Source: Artocarpus heterophyllus (taxonomy: Eukaryota; Streptophyta; Magnoliopsida; Rosales; Moraceae). From it: DNA of 64,000 nucleotides. The translations under genes were made by a program, and so were the position numbers. The stretch covers positions 3,977,183 to 4,041,182 of the forward strand of contig CM046341.1 of the NCBI GenBank assembly GCA_025403435.1, given 5' to 3'. Positions 49,146-61,140 of this stretch are shown here, piece after piece; position 1 is the first letter of the stretch, and each line of letters opens with the position of its first letter. The notes under the pieces are model-generated. The model saw only the letters and a list, made by a program, of their open reading frames with translations, was not told where the DNA came from and did no database searches.

Positions 49146-49265
49146 GGGCCCGTTTGTTTTGATACTCGAATCACGGTTCGAATCATTTTGCTACAGTATT
49201 TCCTCTCACAAAAATTTAAATCTTCATTTAAATACTGTATTCAAATACTCGAATCAAACGGGCCC
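49146..49265. mobile_element. MITE, 120 bp, with GGGCCCGTTTG inverted ends
   Basis: GGGCCCGTTTGTTTTGATAC on the left and CAAACGGGCCC on the right are inverted, with inner words ATACTCGAATC also repeated. It lies within the copia LTR remnant. Flanks do not show a certain target duplication. Related ends occur at 26,556-26,909. Confidence 0.7.
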
Positions 49266-50191
49266 GATTCTAGCTTCCTTAGCTCAAATAAAGAGAGCTG
49301 TTAGCTCTTATGAGAAATGCTCCGAAGGAGAAAAAAGAAAACTAAAAATAAAAATATATTTTCTTTTGATTGTTTAATAATTTAAGAGTCTTGTGAGTAA
49401 ACAAGGAGGGCTCACCAGTTCTAAAATATTTGGGTTTCTTCAAAACTTTATTTTTTGTAATATATTAATGTTTATTTTAATATTTTTGTAGTGCACTTTT
49501 ATTATTAAGTTTTAGTTTTTTTTTTCTGGGATTGTGATGTAACTTAAGTTATGAACATTTTATTAAGTTTAATTATATTATTATGAACCTTCTATTTATG
49601 TTGAGTATTTTCATTGTACTTAATGCTTTTAATTAGCTGGTCACTAGTTAGATGATTAAATAAATCATAATGAAATCGATAGGAGATTTGTGATTTAAGA
49701 TCGTGTGTAAAATACCATAAATTGCATATAAAATAAATATATACTTTGCATAGTTTGTGTGATTACAATCAAAATTACCATAGATCATAATAAACTTAGG
49801 CATAATTAATTCACATAAAGATATAGTACATTTTTATGTTTAGGTATTTTTGGTGTAACTCAAGATAGAGCACTAAATATAATAAGAAATTCGACCATGA
49901 ACATAGTATGAGGATATCACAATAATATATTTAATTAACTAGGATCGAATTAATTTTAATGAAATCAGCGTTTTTAGGATTTGTTTGTTTTAACATAGTT
50001 CTTTTAAATTTCACATTCATTTTATTTTCTTCTAAAATTTAGATTTTTATCATTCAAATTATTTTAGAATATAATCAATTTCGATAATTAATAAAACTAA
50101 TACAATCCTCGTGGGAATGATACTTTAATTAATCACTTTATTGCTTGTTACGATTATGTACACTTGTGTTTTCAAAATTTCCACAACAATG
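49266..50191. other. Intergenic, no gene
   Basis: AT-rich, possibly including the remainder of the copia LTR. No gene or RNA recognised. Confidence 0.45.
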
Positions 50192-51125
50192 GACTATTTT
50201 AACTGGCGCCCACTAACTTAGGTGTCATGTGACCTGCACATGAGGTCTGTAGTAAGGGCATTTTAATAAAATATTTAATATTAAAAAAATAAAATTAAAA
50301 CATATTTCTTTACAATTTTACAATTAAAATGTAAAAATAAAAAATAAAAAAATAGCAAAGCAATTTCTTAATTTTAAAATATTAAAAATCAATAAAACTC
50401 ACTTTCAAAAAAATCAACGAAACCCAGCCATTATTGACAACCGACGACAAGAATGGGGCCCACAAGATGAGGGTGGGGTCGTGGGTGGGGGTGGGTAGGA
50501 CACAACTAGAATAGGGTGCGAATGAAGAGTCACTGATAAGGTTGCAGAGGCTTTAGTGGTCGTGTCCAGGTCGTAGGGTCGTGGGTGGGTTGGGTGTGAT
50601 AGGACAAGGCTCAACGGCACTAGGTGGGGATGGGCTAGATGTGATGCTTTTGTAGTAGGAATGGGGGCTAATGGGGTTGGAGAGGCAACGAGGTATGGGA
50701 GTGGGTCACCAACTAAGGTTAAGGTGATTAGGTGCAGAGGTGGGGTCGTCACCTTAGAAGGGGCCGGTGGATAGGGGTGAGCGACGAAGAGGAGTTGAGT
50801 TTTAAGTGGGATCTAGATTTTGGGTAATTTTTTTTTCTTGATTTTGAAATTTTTGAGGCAGCATTCAAACCACTGGTTATGATTTAGTGTTTTTAGATCA
50901 ATGGTTGTGATTTACCCTTAACTTTTTAATGTATCAATTATTTGAATGATAATTTAGTAATTTTACTTAAAAAAAAGATATCTAGCAATTTTTAACTGTC
51001 AAACTTAACGGTTTGACTGTTAATATGATCCCTTAGCAATTAAAATGAAAGATTGAGGGCTGATAAATAAAAAAGTTTGGGGATTAAAATCTCACTTTCG
51101 TAAAAGGTTGGGGACCAATTCAGTA
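50192..51125. repeat. Element of the same inverted-repeat family, with a GC-rich core
   Basis: The left part (50,192-50,276) matches the family word string GGTGTCATGTGACC...AGGGCATTTTAATAAAATAT. The right part (51,031-51,125) is the inverted end matched at 47,846-47,945. Between them, 50,450-50,760 is G-rich (GTGGGGTCGTGGGTGGG repeated in variants), quite unlike the surroundings. The Pro/Thr-rich frame on the minus strand there is a by-product of this composition. Confidence 0.5.
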
Positions 51126-51597
51126 ATTTACCCATACATAAATTAGAGAATTTCTCTATAAATTTGCAATGCACGTTCGAAATCGTTAAATTTAGTTAAA
51201 ATTATTTTTTTCTATAAATCTGACGACTGAAAAATAGATACCTATCAGTAGATATTTTTAGATTCCCACAAGAGAAATTAATAAAATCATAAGTGTCTTT
51301 TTTAAATATATATATATGTATAGGTATATCTATAATCGCAAAAGTACAGTTCAACATTTGTAATTTTTTTTGTATGAATTTATATATTTTTTATAGGATG
51401 ATAATACCTTAAACATGTTGAAATGTAACATGGCTATAGATTACATTTTAAATATATTTAGTGTTATGCCAACTTATACACAATGTTATAATGATGAACA
51501 AAAACTGTTACAAGTACTGGATTGGTCATGTTGTTGAACAGAGACATTTTCATAAATCATAAATCTAGAGGACAGGAGTATAGCACTCGAGCTTGCA

Positions 51598-52014
51598 AGT
51601 TTTATACTTCACCTTGCTTGCTTGATGGCTTAGTTTATTTAGTTTCTATATACATAATTTTATAATTTGCTTGCTTGCTAGTTTGAGTTAATGATTTTTT
51701 ATATTTTTTTAGTCTTATATTTTCAAATGTTTCTTACCAAAAAATATATATTTTTTCAATTTGCTTGCTTGCTAGCTTGGTTTTTAGCTAGCCAAAATAA
51801 TTAACTAAACTTTTATACTTCACCTTGCATGTTTGATGGCTTTTGTTTTAGTTTCTTTTTTTTTTTTTTCTTTAAATGGCTTGCTTGCTAGTTTGAATTA
51901 ATGATATTTTATATTTTTTAATCTTATATTTTCAAATGTTTCTTACAAAAATATTTTTTTCACATTGCTTGTTTGTTAGCTCGGTTTTTAGCTATCTAAA
52001 AGAAATAACTAAAG
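51598..52014. repeat. Two-copy tandem duplication, about 210 bp unit
   Basis: TTTTATACTTCACCTTGC, TTGCTTGCTAGTTTGA, TCTTATATTTTCAAATGTTT, and GGTTTTTAGCTA occur in the same order at 51,600-51,807 and again at 51,808-52,014, with about 10-15% divergence by eye. Confidence 0.8.
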
Positions 52015-54279
52015 CAGAAAAAAGTCGAATCAAGGCATATCAAAATTATTTTATTAAAAGTGTTAAACTTTTATTACGTATGTTTCTTTTCCATGTTAAG
52101 TGAGAATTAAAGAAATAAGAAAAAAAATTTAGCAATTATAAATATTTTATTTTTCTCTTGAGCAGTGTAGACCCTAATTATACTATACGTTCATTCAAAA
52201 TTACTTGCAAAGCACTATGAATTTTATGTACTATATTCATTATTTCTCCTTTTATCTTTTATTTGCTCTCGAGTAAGAATATATATTATTATATAATTTC
52301 TAAAACAATATTAATCTTGTGTTGAAAAAAAATTATCATTCTCTACTACAAAAAACACCTCGCTCAAACAATTGCAACATACACAGAGTAATCTACAGTA
52401 GTACAAAGAGACAGTACATGTTTCTTTGAATGTTAAATATGACCAAAAATACATCAATATAAAAAAATTATGTAGAACTAATAGAACTAGATCTAAATGT
52501 TTCAAAGCCCTACATGTAGAAATTTTTTTTGATATCTTAATACGTATATACAAAACTCAAATAGATGAATCTTAAAAGAGCAATTCTATTTAAACTCACA
52601 GATTTTAACCTCGTTACTAATAAAACAGTAGGACCCAATTTAAAAAATAAACTGTATATTAAACCGAGGTCTATAATTTTATAAATAACAGAGTTATAAA
52701 CTATGAGGATGAAAAAGATTTTTCATCTAAGAAGCATCTTCCTTTGGTCTATATTTTCAATCAGTATTCTTTGAATGAAGGAAATAAAATTGGGGTCAGC
52801 GTTGGCTTTGAGCAGTGAAAGCAAAGCACCAACCCCCCCAAATTGGTTCCCCACTGGAAAAAAGGCTTTATTTCCTAAGGGTGATTTGTACGGCCATGAT
52901 GATAGTCTCCATAGAATAGCTCATATTTGTTTGGGATTTGGGAATAAATTTTAATCCAAAAAGAGGTTACGGATACCATAGGATATGCAGTTTTGGTGTT
53001 AAAGCATTCTTTGTGCATATTCTAGCCTGCCAAAACCATCATTACTGCTTGGCTTAATCCCGACAAGTCTAAATGGGTTTTGTGGGGACAGGGTGTTGTA
53101 GGGTGGGGAGAAAGAGATGAGGATCGTGTATGATGAACCTGATGGTCTACATCATCGTCAATCTATTGACATGTGGCTGCACACGTTGGTGGGGTCCTCT
53201 GGTTCCTACGAGTGTCAATGTTATTGTTATTCTTTTGCAAAAGACTATAGAGTGCTTTTATTTTTTTCACACGACTAGAACTTCTCTGGATTAAGACTTG
53301 TTCAAAAACACAATGTTAACTAATGTATTGCGCTGTTTGATCTAGAGACATCGGATGCTTCAAGTGATGGAGTTTCAAGAAGAAAAGTTAGAATTTGACC
53401 TCACTTTACATTTATGATACTAAAATGTCATGTAATATTAGGTATTTTAGCCTTGAAATATATGGTAATAAATTTGATTGTCAAAAGTCGTGTTACAACT
53501 ATTTAAAATAAAACTAACTTGAATATTACAATATTATTTAACACTAATATTGATGTATTATTATGTGTAGTGATAAAATAAAATTATCACATGGTAATAT
53601 ACTTTGTGTATGCATAATCTATATATTTTAAAAAGACGATGAAATAAATAGTTGTTAGTTTATAAATAGATTTATATAGTAAGATGCATTATTGAAGGTG
53701 TTTTATTTTTTAAGTTGTTAAATCTATATCTTAAACTAAATGTGCATTGAGATTCTACAGTAAAATAACCCAACTTATAACACTCTCTTTGACTTTTGTC
53801 TTGTAATGTGGGGCCCTCCTGCTTTTTTTTTTTTTTTTAAGTAGCCCTTTAGTTCACTACCAAAAGCACTAAGCATTACATTTGGTTTTGCCAACCTTCT
53901 CGCATGGATGGCCTTATGATATTGTCCATCTTCTGTTTGAGCATTATTTCCACTATCAGCTGCCTCATGGTCGAACATGTATGTCCTATTTCCTACAATG
54001 TGTTTCCGTAACTATCCTTGAATAGCTCCGATGTAGCTCGAGTTAGTTAAAATCAATTGCACCAATAACAATAAAATATAGTTGTGTCCGCATTGTATTG
54101 GTGCAAACCATATATATGGGCCCACCATTGACCCACAAATCAAGTGCCTTGCCAATTGCCACATGTCAACAATTTTTTTTAGTGAGCATATCAACTAGTT
54201 AAGAACTTACTAACAATCTAGAGAATGGTTCCAACCACATTAGAACTTAAATGTTGTGTTTTTATTTGAAGAATCAACT
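52015..54279. other. Intergenic, no gene
   Basis: Mostly AT-rich. 52,790-53,230 is less AT-rich and may be a decayed gene or promoter piece, but no protein, tRNA or known miRNA sequence was recognised in it. Confidence 0.4.
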
Positions 54280-54525
54280 ATAACATACGTTTTAAGATTA
54301 AAAACTGTAGCTTATGAGAGTTTTATACTGTAACATCTTTTTTTACTTATTACTGTAGCTGCTAAAAGTTTACACTGTTTACAGTTATAATTTATATGTT
54401 TCTGTTCTAAACACCCTATGTAACATGTGAAGGCTTAACATTGTAGCATATTTTTGCTTTATAATATAGCATGTGAAAGTTTTATATTGTAACATTTGAA
54501 ACTTGATTCTCAAACACTCTTCTAG
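54280..54525. repeat. MITE remnants, GTGTTTG family, probably two copies
   Basis: Repeated family words (ACTGTAGCTTATGAGAG, TTTTATACTGTAACATC, TTCTAAACACCCTATG, then GTAGCATATTTTTGC and TTTATATTGTAACATTTGA) suggest two overlapping or nested copies. Confidence 0.5.
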
Positions 54526-56194
54526 ACGTTGATGAAAATGTCCCACTCAAGCCGTGGTTTTTTTTTTTCTATTCTCGAACGAATAGTGTTGTCATGTATT
54601 AATATTTGTAACATTCCATTATTCACTTGTTACTATAACAAGGAGATCAAGAGAGTTTCATAATTGTCATGAGTATAAATATTATAATATCCTTGAGTAT
54701 TTTTCTTTTTCAAAGCTACGTAAACAAATGAGAAGGAATCTTTTTAGTGTTTTCTTTTCCTAGCTTGGATAATGCTCGATTGGGACTTGTCAAGGGGAAC
54801 CATACACGCACGATGTTGGGAAGGAATGATAGTGGCAAATTTCATGCTAAGTGGTGAGTTTTATATCAACTTCACTGTAGAGGGAATATACTTCAATAAA
54901 AGGTCCACTATTTTCATCTGATTTTTTGACGAGTAATCAATAAAGAATGAGAATTCTATGACAGGATGAGGGGATAAAAAAAAACTTTATATGTATCAGG
55001 TTTTTATGTACCTTTTCATCTCATTGTAATTTTTAGTAAATTTAGCATTTTAAAATATACACTAATACTACTGTAAAAATACTCTATTTTATGAGAATAT
55101 TGTGTAAGGATATAAGAATACTCTAATGTATGAGAATATTTTGTAAGGATATCTGCACTAATGACCAAATTTTGTATTATTTTTAAAAAAATTTATGGTA
55201 GGACATGTTTTGCTCTACTGACAAAGCAAGCATTTATAATACTTTGATTAATTTTAATGGTTTGATCTGTAAGTGGAATCACTTTTGTGTCATATGGTGC
55301 ACTATTTTTAAATTAGACCAAAGGTGAGGCAAAAATCCAATTATCATGAGAGAATGAAGGTAATAACAAATTTTTAAAATTTTTTAAAGTAAATAACAAG
55401 TTTTAAAAATATTTATAATAAATAATAGATTTACAATATAAGTAATTTATTTATTATATAAATAAGAATTATTTATATGGTAAAAAATAAATAACTAAAT
55501 TATTTGTACCTTAAAACTGTTTACTTACAAATAAAAATTATTCACGCTATACATAAAATACAAATAAATTATTTATATTATAAATTTATTATTTATTATA
55601 AATATTTTTAAGCCTATTACTTACTACACTTAATTTTAAAAAAATGATTTGTACCACAATTTTCCTTTGTCCTGTCATGACAGAACAAAATGTACACATG
55701 TGGGGCCTAGGCCTAGGCCACACTAGGGAAATTCTCGAGGGTTGTGGTTGTGGTTGTGGTTGTGGTTGACCATGTAGGAAAGCATAAACATGACAACTTC
55801 TTAATTCATACGAACGGGTTCGATGAATAGTGGTAAACTAGTGCTATATGAAGTAGTAGCCCAACAACTTTTGCTAATCCAATATGCCCACCAAACCCAA
55901 GAGTCTCTTTCAATATTCCATTAAGATATTCCATGTGATTGGTAGCTTCTTTAAAAACCTAGTTTGAATTGATTTGACTATCATTTTTCATTCAAAATTT
56001 AAACCGTTGTAGTTTTTTTATGTTCGAATTATTGGTTGCAACTATTTTTCAAACTGAGCTTTGAATATTGTCCTTGCTTAGTTTGCCAACAATAACTGAG
56101 CACAAATACGACACCCAAGTATATATACCTCTTTTCACTTCACTTCTGAACACAAAAATTAAGACTTTATTGTTAATTTAATTATCATACCTTT
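54526..56194. other. Intergenic, no gene
   Basis: AT-rich with repeated ATAAATTATTTAT-type words (55,430-55,620) and a hexanucleotide tract at 55,740. No gene recognised. Confidence 0.45.
55740..55768. repeat. (GGTTGT)n tandem hexamer
   Basis: Nearly five units of GGTTGT in a row, unusual in its G+T content for this AT-rich surrounding. It is not the plant telomere repeat TTTAGGG. Confidence 0.9.
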
Positions 56195-56330
56195 GGCTAG
56201 TGGTGGGAATTGTTTTTATTGTAGCATGTGAGAGTTTTATACAATAGCAATTATTTTTCTTTTTACGGTAGCAAGTAAGAGTTTTATACTGTTCATAACT
56301 GAGTTTGTTATAGGAACCACCCTTAGACAA
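56195..56330. repeat. MITE remnant, GTGTTTG family
   Basis: Contains TTGTAGCATGTGAGAG, TTTTATACAATAGCA and GGTAGCAAGTAAGAG, then GGAACCACCCTTAGACAAAC. Ends are decayed. Confidence 0.5.
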
Positions 56331-58671
56331 ACAGGAAGTACATTATTAGCAGTTAAAAAATTGTTTATCTTACCGCTATGAAGTTATAAACTGGTACTAG
56401 TCCAGTTACCAGAAATGGGGTGAGTGAAACTGTTGATTACAGAGTTAAAATGTGGAAAACAACTAACAATGTATTAAAAAAAAAAACAACATCCTCATAT
56501 TAAAATGAGAGAAAATTACATGTTATGCTACACTTTTAAAACTTTTTATTTATTCATACAAGACGTGAAAAAAATTATATCATACTACTACTTATATATT
56601 ATGTTTAAATTGTGTTACACTAAAATATTTGTCGTATTTATAAAAAGTAAGTTTAAAAATATGGCACTCATCAAAATTTCCTTATTAATAACGTGGATTG
56701 TAATATCTCAGCTTTCTATAGTGGTGACAAGATACAAAATTACACTATTTGTGTATTTCTTATTTGACTATTTACTACTTTGTCTTTTTATTTGAAGAGA
56801 TCGAGTCCTATTATTGTTTATGTTTTTACATAAGTAATTTTAAAAGGTAGAGATGCGTGCGATAAATATCATCGTTTTAAGCCCGCATGTTTAAGGGATG
56901 GGTTTGTCTATTCACACCCCTTTATTCTACTTTTAGCACTACTTCATTTAATAAGGTGTGTTTATTGATATATTGCCTATTAATGAAATTACTTTTAAGA
57001 ATAAAAGTGTTTTAAATAAATACTTATTACACACCATACATATCTATATATTTATATATTCCCTTCTAAAAAATTAGTGCATCATTTTTTTCAAAGAAAT
57101 AAAAATAGATTATAACATAAAAGACTCTCCCGTAAAAAAGTATATGTGGTTTTTTTTTTCAAAATTCTTATTTTTATTATTGTTTTATATATTAATTATA
57201 TTTATATACTTCATTGCAAATTGTTTGATACGTAAATTACTACAAATCATGTGCTCCAGGAACCACTCTTTGATTTGGTATAAAGAACACAATATAAAAA
57301 AGAAAAAAAACTATATTTTCTTTTTTGTTTTTAAGTAAAAGAAATACAATTTGTTCGATTCATATATAAACTTTTACAAATCACTACCCATTATTGTTTT
57401 TTAGAATCCAAAGTTGGTTTAATAAAAAGAAAAAAAATTATATTGGGAAAAAACTATTGCTTAGTATATGAACTAAAAAAATGTTTGCAAAAAATTGTAA
57501 GTTTATTTGGTAGGTGAAAAAAGGAGAACCAATTAATTTTATTTAAGCGTAAGGACTTTCTTGGCATTTTAGGAGGAGTAAAGGAAGTAAAATGAAGAAT
57601 AATTAAAGAAAATGTGTGTGAAAAGTATAATAGAAGGTGTCACTAGAAGCACTTAAAAGGACTTTTTGACTTACTATTTTTATAAACTTTTACTATATTG
57701 GGTACAAAAGAATAGTTATACTAATACCATGATGAGCCCTGATTTTTTCGTATTAAAAATATTGGAATTATTTTAAATGCTTTTTTCCATGAATACCCCT
57801 CAACATTTATGTGTTTGGAAATTTAGTCCCTGAATATCTGGACAATTGGCCACCTAAACTTTAAAATTCGTTGCGTATGAGATCCAATTGATAACTCTCT
57901 GAACAATTTTAAAAGAATGACCACGTGTTATTCACGTGTACACCTTGTTGGAAATTAAAATTTATGCATATCTATTGTTTCCCTCACCGCCCTTCTCAAG
58001 TGTTGAAGTAAATATCGAACATCTCCTGGAGTGTTTTTTTTTTTTCTTGAGAAATTAATTTATTTTCTAAACGTCTTTTTCTACCCTTTTTAAATCAAAA
58101 ATTTTAAAAACACTTTTAGCCTAATTTTTAAAACAAAATTATTTTCATCAATTTTAAAAATATTACCAAACAGATCTGTTTTTTTTTTTTGGTTTATAAA
58201 AGGAGGGGTTTATCTGCCGTTTACTTAACGACAACGGTATGGCGTTTCAAGATAATAGAAACGACTGATAGTTCTTTTTTCTTAAAAAAAAAAAAAAAAA
58301 CTTACACGATAAATATGTGTCGTTTTCTATGTTGACGTTTTATGGGGAAAAATCAAATAAAATGCCCTTTTATCATCCGTTCTCTGTGTCTTTTTTGATA
58401 ACATGCACATTTCAAACCAATGGGACAGACACACAAATAACATGTCACTCTTTGCTAGAACAAGAAAACAAATACTTTCTTAGACGGCATTGCACTTTTC
58501 CAGTTAAAAATGACGTTTTTTGTTGGAACAATAATAAATGTTTAAAATAGTTTTGTTTTAGGAAATAAGAATTTTTAAGAGAATGGTTTTGAAATTATTT
58601 TGAAAATTTTTATCTCAAAAAACGTATAAAATATTAAAAAAGACACTCAAACATAGCTATAATCTTATATC
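56331..58671. other. Intergenic, no gene
   Basis: Very AT-rich. 57,800-57,960 resembles a common dispersed plant repeat (CCTGAATATCTGGACAATTG...). 58,200-58,520 again has AAACGAC words. No gene or RNA recognised. Confidence 0.45.
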
Positions 58672-58803
58672 GTTTGGTAGTATTTTTAAAATAGTTTTTA
58701 AAAAATAAGAATTTTTAAGAAATTATATTAAAATATTATTAAAATTTTTGCCATAAAAGTTGTGCAAAAAAAATTAAGAAAATATTTAAAAACAGTACCA
58801 AAC
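58672..58803. repeat. MITE, 132 bp, GTTTGGTA ends
   Basis: The left end GTTTGGTAGTATTTTTAAA and the right end TTTAAAAACAGTACCAAAC are inverted with two mismatches. Interior AT-rich, non-coding. Part of a similar end occurs near 58,160-58,172. Confidence 0.65.
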
Positions 58804-59040
58804 AGCATATTTTACATGGCTTATATAAAACTATTGGTCCTTTTGGAAACAATACCAAACATTTGAGATTTTTTCACATGGCTTGTGGAACTACCCGTCG
58901 TTCTATCCACTCGTCGTTTTTGGATAATAGATCATAGAATCGTGGGGCGTGTCAGTAGCACCCGATTATCCCAAACTGATAAGTAGATGCAATTAAGCTT
59001 TTCATTTGAGTTAAAAAGAGGTCTAGCAATAAGCTTACGA

Positions 59041-59201
59041 GGGTGTTTGACAGTAGTGAGAACTACTCAGTTTTTACCACAATCTTAGTTATGAACAGTG
59101 TAAAGTTCTCATATGCTACAACAACAATAAAAAAATATGCTACAGTATAAAACTCTCACATGCTACAGTAAAAGTGGTTCCCACCACCTTTTCAAACACC
59201 C
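59041..59201. repeat. MITE, GGGTGTTTGA family, best copy (161 bp)
   Basis: Perfect 10-bp inverted ends GGGTGTTTGA/TCAAACACCC enclose the core words ATGCTACAGTATAAAACTC and TCACATGCTACAGTAAAAG. Same length as the copy at 22,600-22,760. A decayed relative follows at about 59,228-59,400. No certain target duplication. Confidence 0.75.
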
Positions 59202-60099
59202 TATATAAGTCAAATATACGACTTCTAGGTGTTTAGAAACCGGTTTAGGCGGAAAATATTAGTTCAAATACTATATAATATATAAGAGCTTTATATTATA
59301 GTTTTTTTTTTACTTTATACTATAATATATGATAATTTATATTGTTATTGATTTAAATCAATTGGTTTGAACTAATGTGCTAAATACTTTATTCATATTC
59401 ACAATCAGCTTGCAAATAGAGTACACTTGCGTTGGTGCCTACATCACAATTTTTGTTTGGTAACATCTTTTCAACTTATTAGTTTTAACTACTACAGTAT
59501 AAAGCATAAATTTGTTACGATGTAGAGTTCTCGTACGCTATAGTGTTTCAATTCTAACTTCAATTTCTAACTTCTATACATAAAATATACAATGTCATTA
59601 TATTAGCCTAATTATTAAATTATAGAATATTTTACGAAATTCTAACAAAGAGGGCTAAATGAGTCAATTTAAAATCCAGAGGTAAAACAAGAGTTTTTAA
59701 AATTCAAGAAACAAACTAGAAAAGACCTCAAAGTTCGAGGAGCATCAGTATCAATTGATTAAAAGCAAAAAAATAATTTTGAATCATAATTTATAATTTG
59801 AACTTGTATTTTATAAGTTCCTTGAAATATCAGTTTTGTTAATTTGAACATAAAAACTAAATTTGGAACATAATTTATAGTTTGAAGTGTGAATAAAATA
59901 AACAATAGTTTTAGTTAGGAATAAAAAAAAAGGGGTTAAAACTACTGTCCAAACAGCATATGACCCTTTTTAATCTGCTGATTTTAAAACAAAGAGGCGC
60001 ACGTGCAAGTCACGTGTTTGCAGTTGCAGTTGGGCAGCACAACACATAAACGCATGGGTATATATCTCCAAAAAAAGGTCCCCATTCAGAATCGGCAAA
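59202..60099. other. Intergenic, upstream of the last gene
   Basis: AT-rich with a decayed MITE (59,228-59,400). It becomes less AT-rich toward 60,000, where CACGTGCAAGTCACGTG (59,999-60,018) carries two CACGTG G-box cores that could act in the promoter of the next gene. Confidence 0.45.
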
Positions 60100-61140
60100 G
60101 CAAGAACAAGGCCTTCCCATTTTTAGCTTTGCCGTCTCTCTCCTCTTCCTGAGGAGAGAAGAAAAAGAGACACACTCCTTCCCCTTAATCCTTTATAAAA
60201 AAGCTCGATTTCTCTCTCTGCCTCTCTCTCTCTCGAACTTCTCTCTTAGGGTTTTCTGGTTCCGCCATTGCCGAGCTTCTTCGTTAATCCTCATTCTCGC
60301 ATTCTTTCTACGGACGTTACGCCGAGATCCGTGGCCATTCGAATTCTCGCCTTCTCTCGCTTTGGTTTAGGGGTTTTTATCTCGAGAAAATTCTTTTGTG
60401 GAGATTGAGGTTAGTGTTATTCGGTTGATTTTGATTTTGATTTTCTGAAGTGAATTTTTGTTATCGAGTTAAGCGCGGCTTTGCATTGTGTATAATGCTT
60501 TTGTCCGTTCGTTAGGGTTTCGTTACTATTAGCTAAAAATTGACGAGTGTATTGTTCTAAGTATAATTTGAAGGATTTTATTGTTTTCCCTATTTTGAAG
60601 TTGAGATTGCTGAAGAATTGGGTGTTTTTGTCTAATTGCATGAGTGTAAGAACTGCTTGAATTATTCTGGAAAATGTATTTTATACAGTCAATAAACATG
60701 CAATTTTTCTGATTGGTTTTACTTAGATGATAATATTAATTCTTACATTTTTCTGTTTCATCCATAAATTTGAGCAAAAAGCTGTTAAGAGGCTGCATTG
60801 CCCTGCTTCTTTGTTCAACCTTCTTTTTTGGGTTCAAATTTTCAATGTACTTTGATTTCTGGTAGGTTAGTAGTTCTTTTTTGTCCTATAAAATCATATT
60901 CTATTTTGTTTTGTTTTGTTTATTTTTTTTGGTTTTTTTGTCTTGTTTTGTTTTTGTTTTTGTTTTTTTTTTTTTCCTATCTATCGAAGACTTGCTTGTG
61001 AACTCCTAATGATAACTAAACAAGTTGTTGTATGCCAATTAATGAAAGGTTTTTGTTCTAGCGTTGTTTGTCTAATTTTAAGATTACAAAGCTGATTTTG
61101 CTGATTTTAGCCAACAGATATTCAGATATACGGTTAACAA
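60100..61140 (+). promoter_or_regulatory. Promoter, 5' UTR and leader intron of the zinc-finger gene
   Basis: CTTTATAAAAAAG near 60,190 is a plausible TATA box, followed by a CT-rich leader (60,208-60,250, with CTTAGGGTTTTC). A donor GATTGAG|GTTAGTG at 60,409/60,410 and an acceptor TTAGCCAACAG ending at 61,117 delimit a likely leader intron of about 0.7 kb, 23 nt before the ATG at 61,141. Inferred from signals. Confidence 0.55.

Noticed and set aside
49146..49265. Inverted repeat considered as a miRNA hairpin
   Set aside because: The ends match a MITE pattern shared with 26,556-26,909, which explains the pairing without a miRNA.
50414..50752. Minus-strand Pro/Thr-rich open frame of 112 codons
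   Set aside because: It follows from the G-rich repetitive composition on the plus strand. It has no conserved motif and lies inside a repeat element.
52790..53230. Less AT-rich island that might be a gene or a microRNA locus
   Set aside because: No frame, tRNA shape or conserved plant miRNA sequence was recognised in it.
55740..55768. GGTTGT tract as an interstitial telomere
   Set aside because: The unit is not TTTAGGG or a simple variant, and the array is under 30 bp.
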